A DNA stretch of 64,000 nucleotides from positions 23,391,716 through 23,455,715 of the forward strand of contig NC_045144.1 in NCBI RefSeq assembly GCF_008831285.2, read 5' to 3'. Shown here in pieces: positions 25,120 through 36,010 of this stretch (position 1 is the stretch's first letter; the number at the start of each line of letters is the position of its first letter). Source of the stretch: Nymphaea colorata (taxonomy: Eukaryota; Streptophyta; Magnoliopsida; Nymphaeales; Nymphaeaceae). The notes beneath the pieces were generated by a model. That model was not told the DNA's origin, did not search any database, and was given only the letters and a program-made list of their open reading frames with translations. The position numbers were made by a program, and so were the translations under genes.

Positions 25120-25880
25120 TCATAAGATTTCTACCTCATTTGATCTTATTAGACTTAATTCTGTTTGTCTTTGTTCTTTTAGGTTTTTTAAATCTATTTT
25201 AATTTCATAGACTTCTGTTCCTATCTTGCTTATTTCGGAGTTTAGATCCTTTATTTCAGTTTTTAAATTATTAATGTCTTGTTGGACAATCTTTGTTGCC
25301 TGCTTTAATTCCGTTTGGGAATTTTCTAGTTCTTCTTTTATGATTTGTGTAAGATGTTCCGAGAGTCTAATATTTTGTTTAGATTGTGTTTCTTCTCCTT
25401 CTGAATCTTTATTTAATAATGTCACATCTTCTTCTATTATGTTCTTCTGTTTTTCTTTACTTCTGTCATTTTCTTTGTTTAATCTTACCATCTTTTCACA
25501 TTCTCCTTCAATTATATATGGGTCTATTTGTTTTGCTAGTCTCCAGCCTTCTTCATATGCCTCAATAAATTTTTTACCTAGATTTGTTTTTATTAGGCTT
25601 TTCCTCTGGTTTCGATATATACAATATTTTTGTTTAACTATGTGCTCTTTATAATTCATTCAAATGATTCATAAATATATTTGCCTATTACTAATTTATT
25701 ATTATGAAGTGTTGTTTTATATGATATTTCTCTTCTAGTAATCTTACTATATCCTGGACTAAAAATTAAATCTTATTGTTTATCCATTTCATCTATTACT
25801 ATTGTTTCCCTTTAGTCTATTATTGTTAATTTTGGTTCTATTTTTCTAATATGTTACTATTTTTACTAAAGTATCATACA
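25120..25880 (-). pseudogene. Pararetrovirus coiled-coil ORF and upstream region (minus)
   Basis: The 179-codon frame 25659-25120 is the longest intact frame of copy B. Its N-terminal third is basic (RNQRKSLIKTNLGKKFIEAYEEGWRLAKQ). From about residue 90 it is a Glu/Lys/Ile/Leu-rich heptad pattern typical of a coiled coil (ELENSQTELKQATKI..., then EISKIGTEVYEIKIDLKNL). The frame continues upstream, without its own start, to about 25875. Caulimovirids have coiled-coil virion-associated or capsid N-terminal proteins, so this is the likely role, but no sequence-level match can be claimed. Confidence 0.55.
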
Positions 25881-26240
25881 TCATATCATGAAATATTTTA
25901 TGATTTTCTAAAATATTTTCATATCATCAGTTTTTTCTAACTACATGTATGGATTGGGTGTTCTATAAAAGTTTATGCTACTGCAATTAAAATTTCTTCC
26001 TTCCTATCCACTTTCAATTTCCAACAATTTCGTGTGTGTTGTTGTGTACTTTTTGCTTTTCCTAATCTTCATAGTTTAGAAACCTAATATAATATACTTT
26101 ATCCTGGCTTGAAGCTCTTCTATTTACTCTCCCTTTACACAATACACATCTGTTTTCCACACAGTACACCTCTGTTATAGATTGTCTCGCCATATGGCAT
26201 TAAGATTTTTCCCTTTCGGTCTTATCCTCCACAGTAGGTA
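25881..26240. repeat. Pararetrovirus leader/5' region, first copy
   Basis: The part from about 26122 ('ctttacacaatacacatctgttttccacac') recurs at about 26815-26990 with substitutions. No coding assignment. Confidence 0.5.
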
Positions 26241-26812
26241 CAAGTTGTCAAGGATTGTCAATTACTAACTTACTTACAATCCGAGATTGTCTATAATGTT
26301 TTCTTGTATGTCTTTGTACATATGACTACTTGGTAAGATCATGTCTAATTTTACCAAGTCTTGCATAATATAATTTTCCTTAGATCCTCTGTCAATTAAT
26401 ATTTCTTGGATTTGTCCATCTATTAGACCTTGTATCTTAAATTGTTGATTAGTCTTTCTAACTAATGGCTCTCCTACTGGATGACATATACTTAATCGTT
26501 TTTATGATTTCGAGTTCTTTGTTTTCATTATTTCCCAAGTAATATCACCCTTTCTCTTCAATAACTGTGAGTAAATTTTGGAAAGGATCTTCTATGGTTA
26601 TGCTATCATTGTCTTTTCTTTTTGCTGAAATGATGTGTTTATTGGTTATAACATATATGCTTGTTGCGTTGATTGTCATAACTTTACTACCTTTTTCTAT
26701 TTCAATTCTTGATAATTTCCAATATCGTACTAAGCTTTTGTTTATATTTTCATCTATTGATGAAATAGTGTAGTTCGGTTTTATTATGAATTTTATCTTT
26801 TGATAAATTATT
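26241..26812 (-). pseudogene. Second movement-protein-region copy (minus)
   Basis: About 570 bp nearly identical to 22760-23310, in the same orientation. It runs from the 'gattactaacttacttac' region to 'gaattttatcttttgataaatta'. The coat-protein side is absent. The flanking 26122/26815 repeats bracket this copy, as if a segment had been tandemly duplicated or excised. Confidence 0.75.
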
Positions 26813-27171
26813 TACTATCCCTTCACACAATACACATCTGTTTTCCACATAGTACACGTCTGTTACAGATTGTCTCACCACATGGCATTAATGTTTTCCC
26901 CTTCCAGCCTCTGCCTCAGTGGGTACTCACTGGTTGCCTTTGTCTATTAACAATCCTTCACAACTTGTACCTACTATAGAGGATAAACAACTTGTACATA
27001 TTGTGCATTGGTCAAGTAAATAAATCTCCCTTCTTACCATTAAAAGTATATCCTACTTCGGTGTTTAGACATGTAAAGGAATATAAACACAAACAACACA
27101 AAACAGATTCTAAGACATTGAAAATAGGACGGTCTTGAAGAATAGTTATTTATTCCATCAACATAATAAAT
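26813..27171. repeat. Second leader-like repeat
   Basis: Starts with the second copy of the 26122 repeat (about 26815-26990). The rest is AT-rich and non-coding, in the downstream direction from the primer site at 27349. Confidence 0.45.
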
Positions 27172-27269
27172 ATGTAACTCAAACAAACATAACTTACAGA
27201 GATTACATTGCTGGGGGTATTCATGTCACCTTCAGCACTCTCTATTTGTGCATTTGGAATAGGCTCCAT
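27172..27269 (-). CDS. Small ORF just after the pararetrovirus primer site
   Basis: ATG at 27269 opens a roughly 32-codon frame (MEPIPNAQIESAEGDMNTP...) ending at a TAA near 27172. It is the first ATG downstream of the primer-binding site on the minus strand. The frame contains the strong donor-like CTCTGTAAGT near 27200, so it could be a first exon spliced to a downstream ORF. It may also be a leader ORF or chance. No homology recognised. Confidence 0.3.
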
Positions 27270-27348
27270 AGCACTATCTAGTATTTCTCACACAATATCT
27301 CACACGTCTTAATATCTCTCTTTCTAGCCTAAAGCATCAAAGCCTAAT

Positions 27349-27360
27349 GCTCGGATACCA
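27349..27360 (-). promoter_or_regulatory. Pararetrovirus primer-binding site (tRNA-Met type)
   Basis: The minus strand reads TGGTATCCGAGC, one mismatch from the initiator tRNA-Met complement TGGTATCAGAGC used to prime minus-strand DNA in caulimovirids. It lies downstream of a TATA box and of the RNase H and extra ORF on the same strand, as expected for the intergenic region. Confidence 0.65.
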
Positions 27361-27443
27361 CTTTGGGGAGGATAACAGTGGTAGCAGAATGGGAGAAGGT
27401 GAGGAGGAGCTCAGGATTCCGAGGATGCCCAACTTGTGGCCTT

Positions 27444-27458
27444 CTATCATTTATATAG
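27444..27458 (-). promoter_or_regulatory. TATA box of the pararetrovirus intergenic promoter
   Basis: The minus strand reads CTATATAAATGATAG about 90 bases before the primer-binding site. The position and sequence fit the pregenomic RNA promoter of a caulimovirid. The distance to the primer site is short compared with the long leaders of caulimoviruses. Confidence 0.55.
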
Positions 27459-27469
27459 GTCTCTGAAGA

Positions 27470-27660
27470 ATCTCCTTTTGTTTTAGAATCTCCTTTTTAT
27501 CTTGTCGGGAGTCTATCTTCTCGGGAATCTCCTTTTTTATCTTGTCTAGATTCTCCTTTTTATCTTGTCTGGAATCTCCTTTTTATCTTCTTGGGAGTCT
27601 ATCTTGTCGGGAATCCCCTTTTTTATCTTGTTTGGAATCTCCTTTTTATCTTTATTTGAG
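27470..27660 (-). repeat. Short tandem repeats upstream of the TATA box
   Basis: About eight degenerate units of 23-24 bp ('gaatctcctttttatcttgt') with two shortened 16-bp units ('gagtctatcttctcgg', 'gagtctatcttgtcgg'). They lie immediately upstream of the putative promoter, where enhancer repeats could sit. Function is inferred. Confidence 0.8.
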
Positions 27661-27764
27661 GCTTATATCACAAGAAATTTCTGGTTCTTTCAAGCATTCT
27701 CCACATTCATGTTGTGGAATATGTTTTATCATGTGACAATATTTGTTCAAACTTTCTGTTGTCA

Positions 27765-28800
27765 TTATCTGGCTTTTAATTGCTCTGGTTCTGGCAGCTT
27801 TATGTAGTTTGCCAAAGATTCAAGTCAATTTGATAACTCATGACCCTCATCTTTGTACTGGGTAGATTGTGAAAATACTATCTGATAATTATCAGAATTG
27901 TAAATCCACAATTTCTTTTCTTGGAATTGTTGTAGTAGTTCTTCAAAAATAGTATGTATGTATTTTGGCTCTTCTTTTGCCAAAAAAACTTTGTTATTTC
28001 TGCTTGAAATATCTCTGCTTGTTCATGTGGCTTTGTTGGTATCCTTCCTTAGGTTAATCCAATTTTAATACAGTGGACTGGTGGGTATATCTTGTATGCA
28101 GTAACTTCTGCCATGGCTGAATAGAATCTCACATATATCAAGTCTGATGTATTGTCTAGCATACTTATATATCTCTGGTACCTTCTAATCTGCGGCATCT
28201 ATCATGTAGATAGTTTGTAACAATCCATAATTGTAGGCTGTTTGGATTAATTTTGAACTGGTTTTTAGGTATGCATATAACTTGTTAAAACTTCGGAGGG
28301 GTATATTTGACTATCCATAAGTAGGCTCGGTGTCTTTTTGTCTTGGGTTCAGATTTAAGAAATTGGTAACTTCGTTTAAACTTTTTAGGTATTTGGTTAT
28401 GGTGTAATTTTAGCTAGCTTCTTTTTGTAGTTGAACTGTCTCTGTATAGGTCTGTATCTATGGAGGGATAAATTGTATTGGTGTAGGTTTTTTTATTGCT
28501 AGGGTAAACTTTTCATTTAAATTTAGATTTTTGAAGAATTGCAGCTTTTTTGGTACGGCTTCTTTTTGTACCATGCCTTTTTCTCTTTTTTCCTCGCCTT
28601 CTTTTTAAGGATTGACTTTTTCTTTCTAACCTTCTTCTTTTTCTATTTTAGCTATGCCTTCTTTTTGTAGCTTGGCTTTTTCTATTTTCACTTCTTCTTC
28701 CAGAGCTACTACTTTTCACATTGTTTCTTGTAACTGTAGTTTGAGTGTCACTATTTCTTCACGAAGTTCTTGCAATAAAAGTTTTTGTTAGAAATCATGT
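27765..28800 (-). pseudogene. Decayed extra ORF downstream of RNase H (transactivator-position)
   Basis: A single reading frame can be followed on the minus strand for about 340 codons (28791 to the TAA at 27767-27765), interrupted by about ten stops. It starts with a coiled-coil-like block (LLQELREEIVTLKLQLQET, EEEVKIEKAKLQKEG), then Lys/Glu-rich text, then a globular part with TITKYLKSLNEVTNFLNL, IPLRSFNKLYAYLKTSSKL and EIYKYARQYIRLDICEILF. No ATG opens it. Several caulimovirid genera have a translational transactivator/inclusion-body gene between RT-RNase H and the intergenic region, so position suggests that role. No diagnostic motif was recognised. Confidence 0.5.
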
Positions 28801-28879
28801 GGTCGTGAGGCTTGGCACATACGTCCGAAACACAGTGGGTGTTTGCTCAGTAGTATCTTGTTTTTATATGTATCTTTCT

Positions 28880-29400
28880 CTCCTTATAAGGGTGTCCTTG
28901 ACAGCAAATCTGCTAAGCCATTTTTGTCTATTGTTAGTAATTCAATATCAAAATCAAATCATTTGATGTCATTGACATACGTTGGATTTCTTTTTTTACA
29001 ATTGAATCTTCTAATTTTGCTGAAAGCCAAAATTTTACTTGTGTATTGTTTGTTCTAACTGTGAAATGTGTAAACACAACATAAATTTCAAAATGTAACA
29101 ATGCATAATATAATGCCTTTAATTCTTTACTATTTATTTTCCTTTTGATGTCATTATCTTTAAAGCTTCCTGAATGATATCTGCATAAGTACTCTCATTT
29201 AGAATTCTGATATCTATATTTTAGTATGGGTCTGTAGCTTTTGTTTGATGCATCTGTCTCAATTATCCATATAAATTCTTTTGTTTCATCTGGAAGTTCT
29301 AACTTTGGTAGGTTTTTACAAAGGGTTTGTATTTTTTGTATAATTTTTTATCTTTGTCATTCAAATTATATTCAGTATTTTTCTTAGGTTTTTATTGTAA
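28880..29400 (-). pseudogene. Pararetrovirus RNase H fragment (minus)
   Basis: Reverse complement of the RNase H part of copy A (20330-20845). The same landmarks appear, ending in 'ctccttatAAG/ggtgtccttgacagcaaatctgc' for the terminal LADLLS-K region near 28890. Stops are present. It leads into the extra ORF and intergenic region on the same strand, giving the native 3' gene order. Confidence 0.8.
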
Positions 29401-29404
29401 TGGT

Positions 29405-29760
29405 AGACAGTATTCTAAGGAAAATTATATTACGCCAGACTTGGTAAAATTAGACATGAACAAGTAATCATATGTACAAAGACATTCAAGGAAACATTAT
29501 AGACAGTCTTGGATCGGTAAGTAAGTTAGTAATCTTAGGACACCAAGATACAAGAGTAGCTTTTGAGATACAAAGACAAAGAAGTGATAAAAAAACACAA
29601 GTTATATTAGGGGTAAAATGGCTAAATGAAATGAAAGATTACAACATAACTAAGGAACTAGTAAAAATAGAACCCAAAATAAGCAAATAATCTTGCCAAG
29701 AATATGACCAAGAAGATTAAAGAACCAGAATTATATATGTGTCCCATAACCCCAAAACAT
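29405..29760 (+). pseudogene. Movement-protein C-terminal region (plus), start of copy C
   Basis: The frame 29472-29690 (MYKDIQGNIIDSLGSVSKLVILGHQDTRVAFEIQ) matches, in opposite orientation, the frame 22889-22680. The orientation flips at about 29402 against the RNase H fragment, another junction. Confidence 0.75.
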
Positions 29761-31270
29761 CATACAAAAAAAATAAAGAAAATCCAGGAAAAAATATGAA
29801 AATTCAGAATTTTAATCATAGTAAAACAATTCATAGATAAATTAACACTACTAGGTATAGATAGATGGGTAGAAAGACAGCTAGACTTATTCACAGGAGG
29901 AGAATTTTACAATATAAATAGGGAAATGGACGAATGGTATGATGAATACAACACAGATAAAATAGAAAAAGAAAAATTTTTATATATTTTAATTAAGATA
30001 ACAATATAGACATAGCAAAATAGATACTACACTCCTTTTATGGACACTGGTGTATAGATAAATCTCTGTAGAGAAAATTGGCTACCTAAGAAAAAATGGT
30101 AAAAAACAAAACTATTAATCAAAGGATTCAATGGAGAAGGTAACATATTAGAACAAAAAGCTAAAAACATAAAAATCCAAAGATGGGATAAAGAACTAGT
30201 AATAGGATAAATATATGCCTATAATGGATTACAAGACAAAAACATGATATTAGGACAAGAATTTCTTAATAGATACTTACCATTAACCCTAACAAATAAA
30301 TATTTAACACTAACAACACCATGCTAACACAAGGTACCAGCATTAATAGTCAAAAATATAATAACACGAGACACACCATGGATTAAAGGAGACAGCCATG
30401 TAACCAGTCACTTGAAATAAAACAAGTTAACATAATAGGACATGAAATATTTATGATAAATCAATTAAGAGTAATAGAAAAAGAACTAGAAGAACTATAC
30501 TCAGAAAATCCACTAAAATTCTGGAAAAACCTAAAACATGTGTAAAAATAGAATTAACAAATGAAGACACGATTGTACAACAAGAACCATTAAAATATTT
30601 TCCAGACGATTTAAAAGAGTTCAAAAAGCATATAACTGAGCTTTTAGAAGAAGGATATATACAAAAATTAGAATCAAAATATAATAGCCCAGCATTTATT
30701 GTTTATAAACATTGTGAGTAAAAAAGAGGAAAAACCAGAATGGTAATAGATTATAGAAACTTGAATGCAAAAACCAAAACTTTTAGCTACCTAATACCCA
30801 ACAAAATCTTAAAACTAAAACAAATTTCAGTATATAATTATTTCAGTAAATTTGATTGCAAGAGCGGTTTCAACCATTTGAAACTAGAAAATGATAGTAA
30901 AAAATTAACAGCATTCACTGTACCCAATGGATTTTATGAATAGAATGTATTACCATTTGGATATAAAAATGCCCCAAGAAGATATCAAGCCTTTATGGAT
31001 AAACAATTTAGCAATTTAAGTAACTGTGTTATTTATATAGATGATATACTATTATACAATCACACTTTAGAAGAACATCATAAACTTTTATTAGATTTTA
31101 TTACATATGTGAAAATCAGATAGAATTCCTAGGAATCGAAATAGATAAATCATGAATAAAAATGCAGAACCATATCATTTCCAAAATAGGGAATCCATAA
31201 AGATTTGGAAACTAAAAAGAAACTTCAAGCATTCATAGGATTAGTAAATCAAGTAAGAGAATATATAATA
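29761..31270 (+). pseudogene. Endogenous pararetrovirus protease-RT, copy C
   Basis: Collinear with copy A and extends it upstream. The protease motif reads DTGV near 30050-30061 (A has DTGA). RT opens at 30740-30943 (VIDYRNLNAKT, FSKFDCKSGFNHLKL) and is interrupted by TAG at 30941-30943. Beyond it the active-site box YIDD is intact near 31034-31045. The copy ends at about 31270, before RNase H. In copy C the segment between the active site and the QAF-GLVNQVREY block is longer than in A. Non-functional: protease and RT frames are both broken. Confidence 0.87.
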
Positions 31271-31829
31271 TATTCCCCCTTGATTGCATTATTACGCTAT
31301 AGTTATGCCCATAAAGCCCTGTCATATGAGTTATGATCATAAACCAATAACTGGTTCATTGTTTTCCAATTGCATATACATCTTCCATCTCATGGCATCT
31401 CGCATCAAAGTCTGCAATTGTCTCAAATTTATAATACCAAATACTAATTAGACTTTGTGTTTATAGCTCATTGTACCTAACCATCCAAAAGTCACTTGAA
31501 GCTCTCGTTCATTAGCACACATTAGAATACAATTCATTGGTTACGATAATTGATCCCTATAAATGGTGCAAAGTCTATGTGATACTTGCTTCTTTGTATG
31601 TAGTATCAAATGTCATATGTCACCAATTTAAAAGTATTCTTCACATGCCATAACATTTAATCGAAAACAATTATAAAATTGACATGCCTCGTCTATATAT
31701 CTTATAGCATGATAACAATAAAGATTTACAACTTTTATTTTTTGATATTCCATAATGATATGACAATCCTTTTCGTAGAAGCTGTTCGCCAAACTTTGAA
31801 CTCGTTCAAGGCATGAAGGCTGATGCAAC
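31271..31829. other. Unassigned sequence left of the hAT-like element
   Basis: No gene assigned. A minus-strand open frame crossing the hAT left end (31879-31628) could be part of a decayed coding region continuing at 34418-34600, but the match is too weak to name. The last 8 bases, GATGCAAC (31822-31829), are the left target duplication. Confidence 0.3.
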
Positions 31830-34278
31830 CAGGGGCGGAGGGAGGGGGGGCGCCTGGGCCATGGCCCGGGTGAGCGCATGAAAAAAAATTATATTGAAAA
31901 AATCAATTTTTTTAGTTTGGCCCGACCCGCGAATCGTCTTGGCCCCACCCGCTTTCTCCTTCCCTCCTTCTCTGGCCCGCCCGAGTCCCCAACCCTCTTT
32001 TTCTCCTTCCCTAGCCCGCCCGACCCTCTTTCGCCCCTTTCTCTCACTCACTCCTTCTCTGCCCTGCCCTATTTCGCCCCTCTCTCTCGCTTGCTCCCCT
32101 CCTCTCTGGCCCACAACCATTGATAGTATGGCCCTCTCTCTCACGCCCTCTCTCTCGCTGGCTCCCTTCCTTCTCTGGCTCACCCGACCCTCACAAGATT
32201 CACAACCACAGCAGCAGCACGACTCTCTCTCTCGCTGGCTCCCTCCGTCCCTGCCATGGCCCACAACCATAGCACAGGGGCCTCTCTCTCACACCCTTTC
32301 TCTCGCTGAAAGGTTGGTTCTCTCTCACAAATCTCTGCCCCTTTACTAGCATAAGAAAATTCCCTAATTTGAGCAACGTAGTGCTGATTTTCCCCTTTGA
32401 ACTGTTTGCACCAAGAAGGAAAGTGAGTAACATAAGTAAATTACTGTGATACCATGAAATGAGAACATCTGGTATCTCTTGATGGCATTTCTAAATGGCA
32501 TGCTAGGTGTATATTTTTCCAGAGTTACATTGATTGGAGTACTACATAGTTTGAACTTCAAAAGCCAAAATATACATGTCAGCATCCTTATTGACATGGT
32601 TCCATGTGCCATTCTTAAAGTTGCTGCCTTATGCTGCATTGTATTGATGATGTGACCTATGCTAGATTGTGTGGCCACATTAGCACAATTTCTAAACTAT
32701 GACTATGGGGCTGTTGCTAGGTACAGTCACAAAGAGAAAAGCAATTACATGCCCACAAACACATGGAGACAGCTACTAAAATAATAAGTTAAAATTCACA
32801 TAACTTATATAGAGGGACTAAGAAGTCCCCTTCTTTGCAACCCAAGTTTGGAAGAAAAAAGTTTCATTTCATTGGGTCTGCTTCCATCTTGAACCTGTCT
32901 GACCTGTAAGCTTAAGCAAGGGGCATATGTTCTACATACATATCTAGCTACATTGACACTGATATGGTACCCAAGCTGATGCATCCATCTTTCATAGATT
33001 ATGGCCGTGGTCTTTCTTTATATCTAATAAATGTTACTGGTAGATTAACATCGTCCACTAAATTAATTGAGTATGTTTCAGGACCACTGTGATAGGATAA
33101 ATCACTAGCTGTTACTCTCGTGTTCATTACTTGGCTTTGCATCATTGCTTGTCTTTATTGGTATGACTCTTCTTCTCGATATTTATGTTCTTGCACTCCC
33201 AAGTTTTGTAATTGATGCCTTTCAGAAAGTGCAGCTTAAACTTGTTTAGTTCACTTTTTTCTGAATGTGTAATGTTTTTTTCCTGTTTTCTTGTAGGCCT
33301 TCCTTTGAACAAATCTTTGTATACAACTAGTTACACATTGCTTACTTCTGGATCTCCTGGTCTGGTGTTTGGTGGTATTTATTTATTGGTGAGATGCAAT
33401 GACCACCATCTTTTGATTGGTACAAACATGATTAAAATGTTTTTGAGAGTTTATGTTGCCTACATGCTTTCTGGTCTTAATGTACTCCAAGTGTTACATA
33501 ATCAGCATTTTGTTCAACAAAAGAACCTGATTTAATGTTGCTAGTACCACTTTTCAGGGATGAACTGTTGCTAATGGCCAAAATGTTATATATTATGTCA
33601 CATGAGTGCGGGGTGCAGGGAATGGGAATGCAATTCCTAGAAGCAGGAGAATCTGCTAAGTATGGCTTTCATGCAGTTAAAAATGTGACCTACCAAGGAG
33701 TATTAAGTGCCAATTTCCCTAATCTAGTTGGCATAAAGAACAATAATTTTTTAGGATTAGAAATTTGGAGGCACAGAGTGTTTGCAATGGTTTCAGAATA
33801 GTTATCTTTCTTCTAGTTATATTTCATTAGTTGTTGCTTTGTTGTCTTACTTGTTAGTTGTCACATTGTTATCAAGATGATTGAAACACCTCTAATTGGG
33901 ATAAATTTCCTAATGCATAAATTCAAAGTGAGCAAAGGTGGGCCCAATCCAGTTTCAAATTCAATTAATACAAAACTGCTTGTTTTAAGAAAGTAACATA
34001 TTTTGGTTTTGGAGTTTATAGATGTATTTGTTTGTTATATTTTGATTGTGATATTTGTATGTTCACCTTATGTTCACTGCTCACACTTATGTCATTGTAA
34101 TAGAAATAGAGCTCCTTATCTATTGAGGACAGATTGTGCTTTGTGTTAATGACACAAGCAATTATTAAATGTGTTGTAGGACAGGTCGCGCTTCATGTTC
34201 ATGACATGGGCAATTATATACAACATATGTTCACTTTGATTATACTGTGGTTTGCAAATATTATCTAAAGTGTGTGAG

Positions 34279-34346
<68 letters not shown>

Positions 34347-34417
34347 TATATTATATTATATTATAGTTCATTGGACCATTTGGCCCGCCCCTGAAAAAAA
34401 TCCTGGCTCCACCCCTG
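31830..34417. mobile_element. hAT-like DNA transposon with 8-bp target duplication
   Basis: The ends are CAGGGGCGGAG (31830-31840) and, as reverse complement, CAGGGGTGGAG (34417-34407): 11-bp terminal inverted repeats with one mismatch. They are flanked by the exact 8-bp duplication GATGCAAC (31822-31829 and 34418-34425). Both the TIR start CA(G/T)GG and the 8-bp duplication are hallmarks of the hAT superfamily. The 2588-bp interior has a CT-rich region (31920-32300), AT-rich sequence, an (AT)n run at 34284-34339 and no recognisable transposase, so it is non-autonomous. Strand cannot be set. Plus-strand frames 33212-33535 and 33535-33801 were not recognised and could be captured host sequence. 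Confidence 0.85.
34284..34339. repeat. (AT)n microsatellite
   Basis: Uninterrupted AT run inside the hAT-like element, close to its right end. Confidence 0.95.
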
Positions 34418-34425
34418 GATGCAAC

Positions 34426-36000
34426 GATCGAGGAAACTGCATCTTTCTAAAGGCCAGAGGGTATTCTGTTCCTTCAAAGTTCTGTGGATATTACATTTTG
34501 ATGGAGAATGTAACAAATGACTGTGCCCATGCTTGAGACCTTTTACAGTTCGCCCCATTGCTTTTGAACATAACAGAATGGACATTCTTTCTTTGCATAT
34601 GCATCTCTTACTACTATAGTTTTTACTTTTTATGCATGTCTGTCTCTTAATCCTGTTAATTACCAGTGAAGCATTCCACCTTAATTTTTTACATTAAATA
34701 AAAAACATGTATAAAAAACCAACCATGTAGGAATGTCATTAAATCTGATTTGGATCCAATGTCTGATTGAACCATTTGAAAGAAGTCAGATATGGAAAAA
34801 GTTAACATCTGATTAAGAAAGCAGATCAGATTCAGATATAAAAAAATGGCATCCAATTGGATTCAGATACAGATTTGGATCGGGTTTATTTTTAAATTAA
34901 TATCCTACGCCCAATGTCCTCACATTTTGAATGTTGGTTCTTAACATATGGTAAAGTGGACCAATTCGATTTAAAATTTGGATACAGATTCCTATATAGC
35001 TTAAAAAATTGGATTAAGATCAGATTCAAATTTGCATTCGGATATGACTTTTCATCATTTGTATTCAAATCCTAGGAATATGTGAAAATCCCTACACCCG
35101 TCCTAGCACACAGATTATGAAACACATATGCATGAATACAACTATCAAACTTCATGCCAGTTTAAGTGCAAACTCTTGTAATACATATGAAACTACTTCT
35201 GCTTATGATGATTCATTTTCATATTGAACTGTTGTATGTCTTTATCAACAAATGCAGCTAACTTGTCTTCATTTGTATTTAAAAAAAGATTAATGTTCTC
35301 ACCAGTATGCAGCATAATTATTCCAATTATGTCATCATTAGAAAGTGGCTTATGTATATCCAAATCAATAGACATGCATGTGTGTCTAGTTTCTGGCTGC
35401 ATGTGAGCACCTTGATATATTGCATGTATTCATCTATCACAAAGAGTTTATACATACAAATATTAAAGACTATATATTAACATTCACGAATTTTAAAAAC
35501 ATTAAAAACTACTTATCAACATGCAAGACTATGAAATTAAAGACAGCCTAGAATTGAGTAACCAATTTTGCTACCTAATGCTTGGGCCAGTGCCTGTTTG
35601 ATAACAGTGCTTCACAATTAGCAAACTGGATGACAAGGCATAGGTAAACTAGTTTGGAATTTGGAGCTGCCAGAGAGAGAGAGAGAGAGAGAGACTGCTG
35701 GAGCATCCCCTAGAAAAAAGAAAAGAAAAACACAGAGAATGTCTGCCAGAACCCGCCAGGATCTTTCCTTGGGGGACCAAGAAAAGTTTTCGTAGTGGTT
35801 TAGTATATTCTTCAAAAAATTTTATAGGGGCCATAGTAAATTTTTGAAAATATTAGCAGGTGAATATTTTGGTTTGTAATTTTTTTTAAATATTAGCAGG
35901 GGAATATTTTGGTTTTCTAAATGTTGGGATGGGGGCCCCTGGCCCTAGCCGGCCGCCTTAGTTTCGCCCCTGAACACATGTATACACACACAAACCTATC
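34426..36000. other. Non-coding stretch with degenerate 'gaatctgaatccaaa' repeats
   Basis: At about 34740-35090 the sequence is built from variants of 'gattcagat / ttggatcca / aaatctgatt', like 56450-56940 and 59660-60010. A (GA)n tract lies at about 35670-35694. A CCC(A)GGGG-type GC-rich patch at 35930-35970 resembles a decayed hAT end, without a matched partner. Small open frames (35193-35402, minus) were not recognised. Confidence 0.4.
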
Positions 36001-36010
36001 AAACAAATGA

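Noticed and set aside
23084-25654. Several plus-strand frames rich in Phe, Leu, Ile and Ser that look like membrane proteins
   Set aside because: They are antisense shadows of the AT-rich minus-strand coat-protein, movement-protein and coiled-coil frames; Lys/Glu/Asn codons read backwards give Phe/Leu/Ile.
27470-27660. CRISPR-like short repeat array
   Set aside because: Units are degenerate and contiguous, without unique spacers, in a eukaryotic viral relic; a promoter-proximal tandem repeat fits better.
31878-32433. Overlapping Pro/Ser/Leu-rich and Arg/Glu/Gly-rich frames on both strands
   Set aside because: They translate a CT/GA-biased low-complexity region inside the hAT-like element and match no domain.
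34426-34585. A split host gene around the hAT-like element (minus frames on both sides)
   Set aside because: Joining the flanks after removing the element does not give a frame with recognisable homology.
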